NCBI GenBank assembly: GCA_905215635.1
Contig: CAJMQX010000023.1
Location: 1 to 8,822, forward strand
Length of the DNA: 8,822 bases
DNA from: an uncultured bacterium
Lineage (GTDB): Bacteria; Bacillota_I; Bacilli_A; RF39; UBA660
Reading direction: 5' to 3'
The notes under the pieces: model-generated
The model's input: the letters and a program-made list of their open reading frames with translations, nothing else
Told to the model about the DNA's origin: nothing
The model's database searches: none
Made by a program: the position numbers and the translations under genes
Part shown: piece after piece, positions 1 to 6,375 of the stretch
Layout: each line of letters starts with the position of its first letter
How positions within the stretch are numbered: position 1 is the first letter of the stretch

Positions 1-27
1 CATTCCTATTTTATTCATTTTCTTCAT
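1..27 (-). CDS. Start of an unidentified minus-strand gene (partial)
   Basis: An ATG at 25-27 opens a reading frame that runs leftward out of the window (MKKMNKIGM). It is preceded by a GGTGAT Shine-Dalgarno-like site with 7 bases of spacing and by a plausible promoter, and it follows the gpmI terminator. This is what a new transcription unit would look like. Only nine residues are visible. The Lys-rich beginning could be the basic N-region of a signal peptide, but that cannot be judged here and no function can be assigned. Confidence 0.5.
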
Positions 28-47
28 AATTCTAATCACCTATATAA

Positions 48-75
48 ATTATAACTTATATTTCAAACAAAGCAA
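48..75 (-). promoter_or_regulatory. Probable promoter for the gene starting at 27
   Basis: Read on the minus strand, TTGCTT (70-75) is followed after 16 bases by a perfect TATAAT (48-53). Transcription would start near position 41, giving a leader of about 14 bases that contains the GGTGAT ribosome site. The -35 box matches only its TTG half and the region is AT-rich, so the -10 box carries most of the support. Confidence 0.5.
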
Positions 76-124
76 ACACTCTCTTTATCTATTTACTAAT
101 ATTTTACTTTCTTTTCCTACAAAC

Positions 125-168
125 AAAAATAAATTAGTAAAGTTTTATTCCTCTACTAATTTATTTTT
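125..168 (-). terminator. Intrinsic terminator after gpmI
   Basis: A perfect 15-bp inverted repeat (arms 125-139 and 154-168, 14-base loop) lies about 50 bases past the gpmI stop codon. On the minus strand the second arm ends in TTTATTTTTG, which supplies the U-rich tail. The stem is almost all A/T. The plus strand also reads into TTATTTTTTATTT, so the element could work in both directions, but gpmI is the only gene clearly pointing into it. Confidence 0.65.
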
Positions 169-217
169 TATTTCATTATCTTCTAATTTTTTTCTAACTT
201 TATATTAATAATATTAT

Positions 218-1723
218 CTATTTAATTAATATGTTACCAGTCATCTCTTTAGGAATATCTAATCCCATTATTTTAAGAATAGTTGGTGCTATATCAGATA
301 ATTTACCTACTTCTTTAGTTAAAGTTATATCTTTATCTATAATAATAAATGGTACTAAATTAGTAGTGTGTGCTGTATTAATAGTTCCATCATCATTAAT
401 CATTTGTTCACAATTACCATGATCTGCTGTAATTATCATTGTATATTCCATATTTTTAATCTTATCAAGTAATCTTTTTATTGATTTATCTACTGTTTCT
501 ACTGCTACTATTCCTTTTTCATATACTCCTGTATGTCCTACCATATCTCCGTTAGCATAGTTAAGTACTACTAAATCTGGTTCATTATCTAATTCTTTTA
601 TTAAAGCATCTGTTATTTTTACTGCAGACATTTCTGGCATCATATCATAAGTAGCTACTTTAGGACTAGGAATAAGTGTTCTCTTACATTTATCAAGTTC
701 TAATTCTTTACCTCCATCGAAAAAGTAAGTTACATGTGCATATTTTTCTGTTTCTGCTATTCTAAGTTGACTAAGTCCGTTATCAGCAATTACTTGTCCT
801 AAAACATTATCCAAATTTTCATATCCATATGCATTCTCACATATAACATTACTATCTACTGGCATCATTGTAACTAACTTAATATCTTTAGGAACTACTC
901 TATCAAAAGAATTAAAATCTTTATTAGTAAGACATGCATATAATTCTCTTAAACGATCAGGTCTAAAATTATATGTAATAACTGCATCTCTATCTTTAAT
1001 AATTCCTTCTTTATCTATTATACTAGGTAAAATAAACTCATCTGTTACCCCTTTATCTTGATTAGTCTTCCAAGCTATTTCTATATTTTCATATTCATCT
1101 GCTATTCCTTTAGTTATCATATCATATCCAAGTTTAACACGATCATAGTTATTATCTCTATCCATCATATAATATCTTCCACATAAAGTAGCTATCTTTC
1201 CAAATCCTAATTCTTTTGTTTTATCTTCAAGCATTTTAATATATTTAATTCCACTATCTATAGCTGTATCTCTTCCATCAGTAATAACGTGTATATATAC
1301 TGAATAGAATTCTTCTTTCTTACACATTTCTAATAATGAAAATAAATGATTAATATGTGAATGTATTCCACCATCACTAAGTAATCCTATTAGATGAATA
1401 TTACTATTATTTTTCTTAGCATAATTTATTGCTCCAAGTAATTTTTCATTTGTAAAAAAACTTCCATCTTTGATACTTTTATTGATTTTTTCTAAAGATT
1501 GATAAATTATTCTTCCTGATCCTATTGAAGAGTGTCCTACTTCTGAATTTCCCATCTGTCCTTTAGGTAATCCTACATATTCTCCTGAAGCTTCTAAATA
1601 AGTATGTGGATATTCTTTCATAAGACTATCTAATACTGGTGTATCTGCATTCTTATAAGCATTTCCTAAAGAATTCTCTCTTATTCCTACACCATCCATA
1701 ATACATAATAATACTTTCTTCAT
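218..1723 (-). CDS. gpmI: 2,3-bisphosphoglycerate-independent phosphoglycerate mutase
   Basis: This cytosolic, Mn-dependent enzyme interconverts 3- and 2-phosphoglycerate in glycolysis and gluconeogenesis. At 501 residues it is close to the usual length of about 510. Visible landmarks are the metal-binding MDG near residue 9, the phosphoserine motif GNSEVGH with Ser60 as the expected catalytic nucleophile, ITDGRD, the substrate-binding FRPDRLRE, HVTYFFDGG, and the second metal cluster NYANGDMVGHTG, TADHGN and the His at residue 452. The ATG has AGGGTGA five bases upstream, and a promoter lies just ahead. In many bacteria gpmI sits among other glycolytic genes; here it stands alone after a J-domain operon. 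Two local departures from the motifs I recall for the family are HSSIGSGR (often H-x-NIGAGR) and HTTNLVP (often HT-x-NPVP). Neither touches an expected catalytic residue, so the enzyme should be active. Confidence 0.97.
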   Translation of the reverse strand: MKKVLLCIMDGVGIRENSLGNAYKNADTPVLDSLMKEYPHTYLEASGEYVGLPKGQMGNSEVGHSSIGSGRIIYQSLEKINKSIKDGSFFTNEKLLGAINYAKKNNSNIHLIGLLSDGGIHSHINHLFSLLEMCKKEEFYSVYIHVITDGRDTAIDSGIKYIKMLEDKTKELGFGKIATLCGRYYMMDRDNNYDRVKLGYDMITKGIADEYENIEIAWKTNQDKGVTDEFILPSIIDKEGIIKDRDAVITYNFRPDRLRELYACLTNKDFNSFDRVVPKDIKLVTMMPVDSNVICENAYGYENLDNVLGQVIADNGLSQLRIAETEKYAHVTYFFDGGKELELDKCKRTLIPSPKVATYDMMPEMSAVKITDALIKELDNEPDLVVLNYANGDMVGHTGVYEKGIVAVETVDKSIKRLLDKIKNMEYTMIITADHGNCEQMINDDGTINTAHTTNLVPFIIIDKDITLTKEVGKLSDIAPTILKIMGLDIPKEMTGNILIK

Positions 1724-1761
1724 TTTATCACCCTAATCTAATTTTACCTCACTTTATTAAG

Positions 1762-1791
1762 ATTGTAAATCAAAAAAATGGACTATTGCAA
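1762..1791 (-). promoter_or_regulatory. Probable gpmI promoter
   Basis: On the minus strand TTGCAA (1786-1791) is followed after 18 bases by TACAAT (1762-1767), about 40 bases before the gpmI start. The gap of about 100 bases after the previous gene makes a separate promoter reasonable. No strong terminator separates gpmI from the upstream operon, so read-through could contribute as well. Confidence 0.5.
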
Positions 1792-1810
1792 AATTAGATA
1801 ATTAATTTTG
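1789..1810 (-). other. AT-rich inverted repeat before gpmI
   Basis: CAAAATTA and TAATTTTG form a perfect 8-bp inverted repeat (1789-1796 and 1803-1810) around a 6-base loop, just after the stop codon of the small gene at 1826. On the minus strand the repeat runs straight into the proposed gpmI -35 box and has no T-run after it. A normal intrinsic terminator is therefore unlikely. It could be a weak hairpin, a protein-binding dyad, or chance in AT-rich DNA. Confidence 0.3.
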
Positions 1811-1825
1811 TAATAATCCTAATCT

Positions 1826-2071
1826 TTAATTATTTTCAGTATATATTTTATTTTGTTCATTAAATAAATATAATAATTTATCTAATAATTCTAAATCAAA
1901 AAATTCAACTAACTCATTTCCTTCTTGTCTTACTATTTTTAAATCTTTATTATCATTTAAATTACATATTTCAAAATAAGTGTTATTTTCATAGTTTAAT
2001 TTATTAACTACTAAATAGTCAGCATCATTATCTAATGTTATTACATTATCTACTTCTACCTTCACTATCAA
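1826..2071 (-). CDS. Small acidic DUF1292-like protein
   Basis: This small soluble protein has about 80 residues and no membrane segment. It is rich in Asp, Glu, Asn and Leu. The pattern ITLDNDADYLVVNKLNYENNTYFEICNL, followed by a charged stretch and a Leu-rich helix, resembles the DUF1292 family of small Bacillota proteins (an opening ITL-x-D strand, then a 'yeg-x-Y' strand). The function of DUF1292 is not established. The start is uncertain. The longest frame opens with TTG at 2069-2071, only 3 bases after AAAGGG. GTG at 2063-2065 has the better 9-base spacing and would give 79 residues. Either start lies at or near the 3' end of the upstream gene (26-base overlap from the TTG), so translation is probably coupled. 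The family match is from memory of the pattern and is moderate. Confidence 0.7.
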   Translation of the reverse strand: MIVKVEVDNVITLDNDADYLVVNKLNYENNTYFEICNLNDNKDLKIVRQEGNELVEFFDLELLDKLLYLFNEQNKIYTENN

Positions 2072-2372
2072 TTACCCTTTCTTCTTCTTTAATATTTAGT
2101 TCATTATATGTTTCGTTTAAACAACTTCCCATTTTTTTACGTTTTCTTTTTGCAGCTGCAAGCATCCAAATATTTGATATCATTAATGCTGACCAGCCAA
2201 GTGAGACAGGTATAAAAACTGGATTCATACAAACTAATGCTGCATTTAAAGCACTAAATGATACTAAAATAGCATTAGTTTTCGTATGAACTATACATTT
2301 CCTATCGTATTTTTGATAAGCCTCCTCTAATGTTTTTACGCTTTTTATTGCATACCTTTTTTCATTTTCCAT
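2046..2372 (-). CDS. Small two-pass membrane protein of unknown function
   Basis: I do not recognise this family. The 108-residue product has a charged N-terminal region (about residues 1-32, with an EEAYQKYDRKC helix) and two hydrophobic segments (about 33-50 and 52-73) separated by a short MNPVF turn. A strongly basic KRKRKK cluster follows the second segment, then an acidic, soluble C-terminal tail (EEERVIDSEG). The basic cluster after the second helix predicts both ends in the cytoplasm with a hairpin in the membrane. The ATG is preceded by a strong AGGAGGG site. The gene starts 31 bases after the J-domain gene and overlaps the DUF1292-like gene by up to 26 bases, so the three are almost certainly co-transcribed. 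The TM-hairpin layout is inferred from hydrophobicity only. Confidence 0.8.
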   Translation of the reverse strand: MENEKRYAIKSVKTLEEAYQKYDRKCIVHTKTNAILVSFSALNAALVCMNPVFIPVSLGWSALMISNIWMLAAAKRKRKKMGSCLNETYNELNIKEEERVIDSEGRSR

Positions 2373-2403
2373 AATACCCTCCTATTAAATCTTAAAATAA
2401 TTC

Positions 2404-3324
2404 CTATCTTTTTCTTTTATCATATTTATCATAATTATTATATATATTATCATATATATTATTATATTTTTCTTCATTATAATACTTATAATCATTATAT
2501 ATATTATTACGTTCTTTTGCTTCACGAGAACGTCTTTCATATTCTTTTACTTTATTAGGGTGTGCTTTATAACCACTAGTTATTTCTTCTTGTGAAAATT
2601 TTACTTTATACTGTAACCATTCAAAGAATGAAATATCTGATGAAGTCTTAAGAACTAAATTTAAATATTGTGAATATAATTTTTCTTTTGTTGTATTTAA
2701 TGATTGACAAACACTCTGAATTATAATTTCATCTCTTAACCAATCAAGGAAAAGAATTCCCGCTTTTTTAGTATTATCATTTAAAAATTCCTTATATAAC
2801 TCTTCTTGATCTTTTCCTAATTTATTACAAAGTTCTTTTTGTGCTGCATATAATTTCTTTAATACTTCAATAAATTGTTTAGAATTAATCATTTTATCCA
2901 TTTTTCTTATTGAACGGTATAATTGATAAATATTTTTTCTAGCTTTAAGTTTATCTGCATAAAATACCATCACAGCAAAATCTCCTTCAAGGAAATCTAC
3001 TAAAGTATCTTTAGATAATTCTAAATACATGTTTAAAAATTCCTCATATTTAATATTTATACGATAAAATTTAGCATATTTTTCACAAATTGTTCTAGCA
3101 TCTAATGTTTGATTATTATTATTATTAAAATTTTTAATCTCATTATAATGTTTCTTTATAAAGTCATATGCTAAATTAACTTCTTGCATCTTTTCTTTAG
3201 CATCTTTTAATGTACATACATCTGGGTGATATTTTCTAACTTGTTCACGATACTTTACTCTTATTTGTTCTAAAGTATCCCCACTATTTACTCCTAGTAT
3301 TCTCATAGCCTCTATCATTGTCAT
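2404..3324 (-). CDS. J-domain protein with helical repeats and Asn/Tyr-rich tail
   Basis: Residues 5-60 form a J domain: the helix I segment EAMRILGV, the helix II segment IRVKYREQVRKYHPD with the HPD signature at 33-35, and the helix III segment EVNLAYDFIKKHY. J domains stimulate the ATPase of DnaK/Hsp70. The Gly/Phe region, zinc finger and C-terminal substrate-binding domain of true DnaJ are absent, so this is a class III (type C) J protein and should not be called dnaJ. A short Asn run (67-71) follows. The middle (79-241) is helical and holds three related segments (see findings). The last 34 residues are rich in Asn, Tyr, Asp and Lys and end in KRKR. No signal peptide or TM segment is visible. 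The ATG has a GAGGGG site 8 bases upstream and a good promoter; an in-frame ATG two codons later is an alternative. It heads an operon with the two-TM and DUF1292-like genes. Client and role are unknown. Confidence 0.88.
   Translation of the reverse strand: MTMIEAMRILGVNSGDTLEQIRVKYREQVRKYHPDVCTLKDAKEKMQEVNLAYDFIKKHYNEIKNFNNNNNQTLDARTICEKYAKFYRINIKYEEFLNMYLELSKDTLVDFLEGDFAVMVFYADKLKARKNIYQLYRSIRKMDKMINSKQFIEVLKKLYAAQKELCNKLGKDQEELYKEFLNDNTKKAGILFLDWLRDEIIIQSVCQSLNTTKEKLYSQYLNLVLKTSSDISFFEWLQYKVKFSQEEITSGYKAHPNKVKEYERRSREAKERNNIYNDYKYYNEEKYNNIYDNIYNNYDKYDKRKR
2407..2508 (-). repeat. Low-complexity repeat encoding the Asn/Tyr-rich tail
   Basis: The 3' end of the J-domain gene is almost pure A/T, with recurring ATATATTAT, TTATCATA and CATTATATATATTAT units. 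In frame these encode repeated NIY, NNY, DKY and KYY triplets (residues 273-306). The frame stays open to the basic KRKR end. Such DNA is prone to slippage, so length variation between strains is likely. Confidence 0.6.
3112..3126 (-). repeat. (ATT)5 microsatellite encoding an Asn run
   Basis: Five uninterrupted ATT units (AAT on the coding strand) encode Asn67-Asn71, in the linker between the J domain and the helical middle region. The repeat unit is one codon, so slippage would change linker length without breaking the frame. Confidence 0.7.
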
Positions 3325-3342
3325 AATAGTATCCCCTCTTTC

Positions 3343-3360
3343 ATGGCATTATAATACCAT
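3343..3360. promoter_or_regulatory. Operator-like palindrome over the J-gene -10 box
   Basis: ATGGCATTATAATACCAT is an 18-bp inverted repeat with only one mismatched pair (C at 3347 against A at 3356). It fully contains the -10 box of the J-domain gene promoter. A perfect 8-bp core, ATTATAAT, is flanked by ATGG/CCAT arms. A symmetric site placed here is what a dimeric repressor would use, but no regulator is identifiable and part of the symmetry comes from the TATAAT-like core itself. Confidence 0.35.
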
Positions 3361-3379
3361 ACATTTGTTTATTTTTCAA
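3351..3379 (-). promoter_or_regulatory. Promoter of the J-domain operon
   Basis: On the minus strand TTGAAA (3374-3379) is followed after exactly 17 bases by TATTAT (3351-3356). A perfect TATAAT sits in an overlapping register 3 bases further on, with a 20-base spacing. Transcription would begin about 20 bases before the ATG. The upstream gene lepA has its own terminator, so this is the natural start of the operon. Confidence 0.7.
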
Positions 3380-3426
3380 GAAAAATCTATAGCGATATTA
3401 ACCTTGATATGACTTTTTTCACACAT

Positions 3427-3456
3427 AAAAATCAGTAACATTCATATTACTGATTT
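3427..3456 (-). terminator. Intrinsic terminator of lepA
   Basis: Arms AAATCAGTAA (3429-3438) and TTACTGATTT (3447-3456) form a perfect 10-bp stem with an 8-base loop, starting 10 bases after the lepA stop. On the minus strand the second arm runs into TTTTT (3431-3427) and then ATGTG, a short U-tract. Its place between the lepA stop and the next promoter supports the call. Confidence 0.75.
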
Positions 3457-3465
3457 ATTAATTTT

Positions 3466-5265
3466 CTAATCTTTCTTTATTTCTGTAGCTCTAAGTACTG
3501 ATAAGAATGCTTCTTTAGGAATATCTACTCTTCCTATAGTCTTCATCTTTTTCTTACCTTCCTTTTGCTTCTCTAATAACTTTCTCTTTCTGGTAATATC
3601 TCCACCATAACATTTAGCAAGTACATCTTTCCTCATAGCTTTAATATCTGACCTTGCTATTACTTTACTACCAATTACTGCTTGTACTGGTACTTCAAAT
3701 AGCTGTCTAGGAATAATTTCTTTAAGATTATCTACAATTACTCTTCCTCTTTTATAAGCAAAATCTCTATGTACTATTACTGATAAAGCATCTACTACTT
3801 CTCCATTTAACATTACATCCATCTTAACAAGATCACTTACCTTATATCCAATAAGTTCATAATCAAATGAAGCATATCCCTTAGTATAACTCTTAAGTCT
3901 ATCAAAAAAATCATATACTATCTCTGATAAAGGTATTTCATAATGAATATTAACTCTAGTAGTATCTATATAATCGGTACTAATATATGTTCCTCTCTTA
4001 TCCTGACATAGTTCCATAATAGAACCAATATATTCATTAGGAACATATATATTAGTCCTAATATAAGGTTCTTTAATCATACTAATTCTAACTTTCTCAG
4101 GAAATTCTGCTGGATTATCTACATAAATTACTGATCCGTCTGTTAAAGTTATCTCATATATTACTGAAGGTGCTGTTGCTATAATATCTATATTAAATTC
4201 TCTTTCTATTCTCTCAGTAATAATATCTAAGTGTAATAATCCTAAAAATCCCGTTCTAAATCCAAATCCTAATGTTCCTGATGTTTCTGGTTCAAAAGTA
4301 AGTGATGCATCATTAAGTTTAAGTTTTTCTAAAGCTTCTCTTAAATTAGGATATTTTTTACTATCAATAGGATATATTCCACAAAAGACCATTGGTTTTA
4401 ATGATTTATATCCTGGAAGTCCTTCTTCACAAGGATTATTCTCTAAAGTAATAGTATCTCCTACTCTTACATTATCTATAGACTTAATTGAAGCTCCCAA
4501 GTATCCTACTTCTCCTACCCCTAGTTCTGATACTTTTACTTCTCTAGGAGTATGATATCCAAGTTCTACTACTTGATAACTTGCTCCAGTAGTAACCATC
4601 TTAACTATATCTTTATCTGTTACTTTACCACTAACTACTCTAATTAAAGATACTACTCCTCTATAAGAATCAAAATAACTATCAAATATTAAACATCTAA
4701 GTTTATTATCATTATATTCACACCTAGGACTAGGAATTCTCTCTATTATTGCTTCTACTAAAGAAGGAACACCTACTCCTGTTTTAGCTGATGTAAATAT
4801 TATTTCTTCTCTTTTAAACCCAAAAGTCTTATTAAGTTCTTCTACTCTTTTATCTATATCAGCACTAGGTAAATCTATCTTATTAATAACTGGTATTATC
4901 TCTAAGTTATTCTCAAGTGCTAAATATACATTAGATAATGTTTGTGCTTCTATTCCTTGTGCCGCATCTACTATTAAGACTGCTCCTTCACATGCTGCCA
5001 TACTTCTAGATACTTCATAAGTAAAGTCGACATGTCCTGGTGTATCTATTAAGTTAAGTATATAATCTTTATAATTAATTCTTACTGCATTAAGCTTAAT
5101 AGTAATTCCTCTTTCTCTTTCTAAGTCCATACTATCAAGTAACTGTTCTTTCATATCTCTTTTATCTACTGCTCCAGTATATTCAAGTATTCTATCCGCT
5201 AAAGTACTTTTTCCATGATCTATATGTGCAATAATACAAAAGTTTCTAATTTTATTTATATTCAT
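3466..5265 (-). CDS. lepA: Elongation factor 4 (LepA), ribosome-associated GTPase
   Basis: LepA/EF4 is a translational GTPase that acts on the ribosome; back-translocation and a role in initiation or 30S assembly have both been proposed for the family. At 599 residues it has the usual length. The GTPase motifs are all present: AHIDHGKST (13-21), the switch I segment ERERGITIK (49-57), DTPGHVDF (74-81), NKID (128-131) and SAK (159-161). Domain II and the EF-G-like domains III and V follow ([17 protein letters not shown], then [11 protein letters not shown]). The LepA-specific C-terminal domain closes the protein with [24 protein letters not shown], which separates it from EF-G, TypA/BipA and RF3. 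The ATG has GAGGA 8 bases upstream. The gene is a single-gene unit with its own promoter and terminator. In many Bacillota lepA lies near hemN, hrcA and dnaJ; here only an unusual J-domain gene follows. Confidence 0.98.
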   Translation of the reverse strand: MNINKIRNFCIIAHIDHGKSTLADRILEYTGAVDKRDMKEQLLDSMDLERERGITIKLNAVRINYKDYILNLIDTPGHVDFTYEVSRSMAACEGAVLIVDAAQGIEAQTLSNVYLALENNLEIIPVINKIDLPSADIDKRVEELNKTFGFKREEIIFTSAKTGVGVPSLVEAIIERIPSPRCEYNDNKLRCLIFDSYFDSYRGVVSLIRVVSGKVTDKDIVKMVTTGASYQVVELGYHTPREVKVSELGVGEVGYLGASIKSIDNVRVGDTITLENNPCEEGLPGYKSLKPMVFCGIYPIDSKKYPNLREALEKLKLNDASLTFEPETSGTLGFGFRTGFLGLLHLDIITERIEREFNIDIIATAPSVIYEITLTDGSVIYVDNPAEFPEKVRISMIKEPYIRTNIYVPNEYIGSIMELCQDKRGTYISTDYIDTTRVNIHYEIPLSEIVYDFFDRLKSYTKGYASFDYELIGYKVSDLVKMDVMLNGEVVDALSVIVHRDFAYKRGRVIVDNLKEIIPRQLFEVPVQAVIGSKVIARSDIKAMRKDVLAKCYGGDITRKRKLLEKQKEGKKKMKTIGRVDIPKEAFLSVLRATEIKKD

Positions 5266-5285
5266 ACTATCAGTCCTCAGGTAAA

Positions 5286-5314
5286 ATTATATCAAATAAT
5301 ATTAAAACTCTCAA
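5286..5314 (-). promoter_or_regulatory. lepA promoter overlapping the tsaD terminator
   Basis: On the minus strand TTGAGA (5309-5314) and a perfect TATAAT (5286-5291) are separated by exactly 17 bases. Transcription would start near 5279, leaving a leader of about 14 bases with the GAGGA ribosome site. The -35 box lies inside the 3' arm of the terminator hairpin that ends the tsa operon. Confidence 0.8.
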
Positions 5315-5334
5315 GAAATTCCTTGAAAGTTTTA
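5303..5334 (-). terminator. Intrinsic terminator of the tsaE-tsaB-rimI-tsaD operon
   Basis: Arms 5303-5315 and 5322-5334 pair over 13 positions around a 6-base loop, starting 15 bases after the tsaD stop. The one imperfect position (5310/5327) is C against A in plus-strand RNA but a G-U wobble in minus-strand RNA, so the stem is continuous only in the tsaD direction. The second arm ends in GTTTT and continues AATATTATTTG, an interrupted U-rich tail. Confidence 0.75.
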
Positions 5335-5349
5335 TATATCTAATTATTT

Positions 5350-6363
5350 TTATTCTTCATTATATAGTGTATCTACTGCCATTGCATTTTGTTCTAAGTT
5401 ACCAATAATTCCTTTTTTATAAGCATAATATGCTGCTGCTCCAATCATTGCAGCATTATCTGTACAGTATGCCATTCTAGGATAACTAAGATCTATTCCT
5501 CGTAATGAACATTCCTTTAAAAGACATTCTCTTAAATAACTATTAGCAGCTACTCCTCCAGCTAATACCAAAGTCTTAACATTATATTCTGATACTGCTC
5601 TTAAAGTCTTCTTAACAAGAACATCTACACATCTATCTTGAAAAGATTTACACATATCTGCTACTCTTATCTCATTACCTCTTTGTCTCTCATTATGTAC
5701 CAAATTAACTACTGCTGACTTAATTCCACTAAAACTAAAATTATAACTATCATCATTTAAAGGATAAGGTAAATCGTAACTATCAACGCCTTCCTTAGCT
5801 AACTTATCTACTTTAGGACCTCCAGGATATTCTAACCCACATATTTTAGCTACTTTATCATACGCTTCTCCAATAGCATCATCTAAAGTACCACCAATCT
5901 TCTTAAAAGAATAATCTTCTTTCATATAAACTAAATCAGTATGTCCTCCTGATACTACCAAGGCAATAAGTGGAAATGATAATCTTTTTTCTAAATTATT
6001 AGCATATATATGTCCTGCTATATGATGAACTGGTATAAGTGGCTTTCCTGTTACTAAAGATATTGTCTTAGCACACTGAAGTCCTATTAATAATGATCCT
6101 ATAAGTCCAGGTCCATAAGTAACTCCAATAATATCTATCTCATCCATTGAAATATTACTTCTTTCAAATAATTCTGCTAATACTATTGTTACATTTTCTA
6201 TATGACTTCTACTAGCTACTTCTGGAACAACTCCTCCAAATTCTTTATGAATATCTATTTGTGTATTTGTAACTGTACATACCTCATAAGTACCATTCTT
6301 AATAATACTCATACTCATCTCATCACAAGAAGATTCTATTGCTAAACAATAAATATCTTTCAT
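5350..6363 (-). CDS. tsaD: tRNA N6-threonylcarbamoyladenosine transferase TsaD
   Basis: TsaD (Kae1/Qri7 family) transfers the threonylcarbamoyl group from threonylcarbamoyl-AMP to A37 of ANN-decoding tRNAs, working with TsaB and TsaE; the intermediate is made by TsaC/TsaC2, which is not in this window. At 337 residues it is full length. Motifs in order: ESSCDE (10-15), YGPGLIGSLLIG (83-94), the metal-binding HHIAGH (113-118, with His114 and His118 as expected ligands), VSGGHTDL, GEAYDKVAK, FSFSGIKSAV, AGGVAANSYLR and CTDNAAMIG with Asp302 as the third expected metal ligand. The N-terminal motif ends in Met16 where Thr is common. The ATG is 12 bases after the rimI stop, with GGGAAG overlapping that stop's end. 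It is the last gene of the t6A operon. Confidence 0.98.
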   Translation of the reverse strand: MKDIYCLAIESSCDEMSMSIIKNGTYEVCTVTNTQIDIHKEFGGVVPEVASRSHIENVTIVLAELFERSNISMDEIDIIGVTYGPGLIGSLLIGLQCAKTISLVTGKPLIPVHHIAGHIYANNLEKRLSFPLIALVVSGGHTDLVYMKEDYSFKKIGGTLDDAIGEAYDKVAKICGLEYPGGPKVDKLAKEGVDSYDLPYPLNDDSYNFSFSGIKSAVVNLVHNERQRGNEIRVADMCKSFQDRCVDVLVKKTLRAVSEYNVKTLVLAGGVAANSYLRECLLKECSLRGIDLSYPRMAYCTDNAAMIGAAAYYAYKKGIIGNLEQNAMAVDTLYNEE

Positions 6364-6375
6364 TCTACCACTTCC

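Noticed and set aside
231..422. Plus-strand open frame of 63 codons antisense to gpmI
   Set aside because: It lies wholly within the conserved C-terminal coding region of gpmI, has no ribosome site, and reads as the hydrophobic antisense of an AT-rich gene.
2035..2289. Plus-strand open frame antisense to the two-TM gene
   Set aside because: The minus-strand frame has a strong ribosome site, operon spacing and a sensible membrane topology; the antisense frame has none of these.
2404..3324. Calling the J-domain gene dnaJ
   Set aside because: The Gly/Phe region, CxxCxGxG zinc fingers and C-terminal domain are absent; only the J domain is shared.
3325..3465. Possible small RNA or riboswitch between lepA and the J-domain gene
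   Set aside because: The 141 bases are accounted for by the lepA terminator, a promoter and a leader of about 20 bases; no larger conserved fold could be seen.
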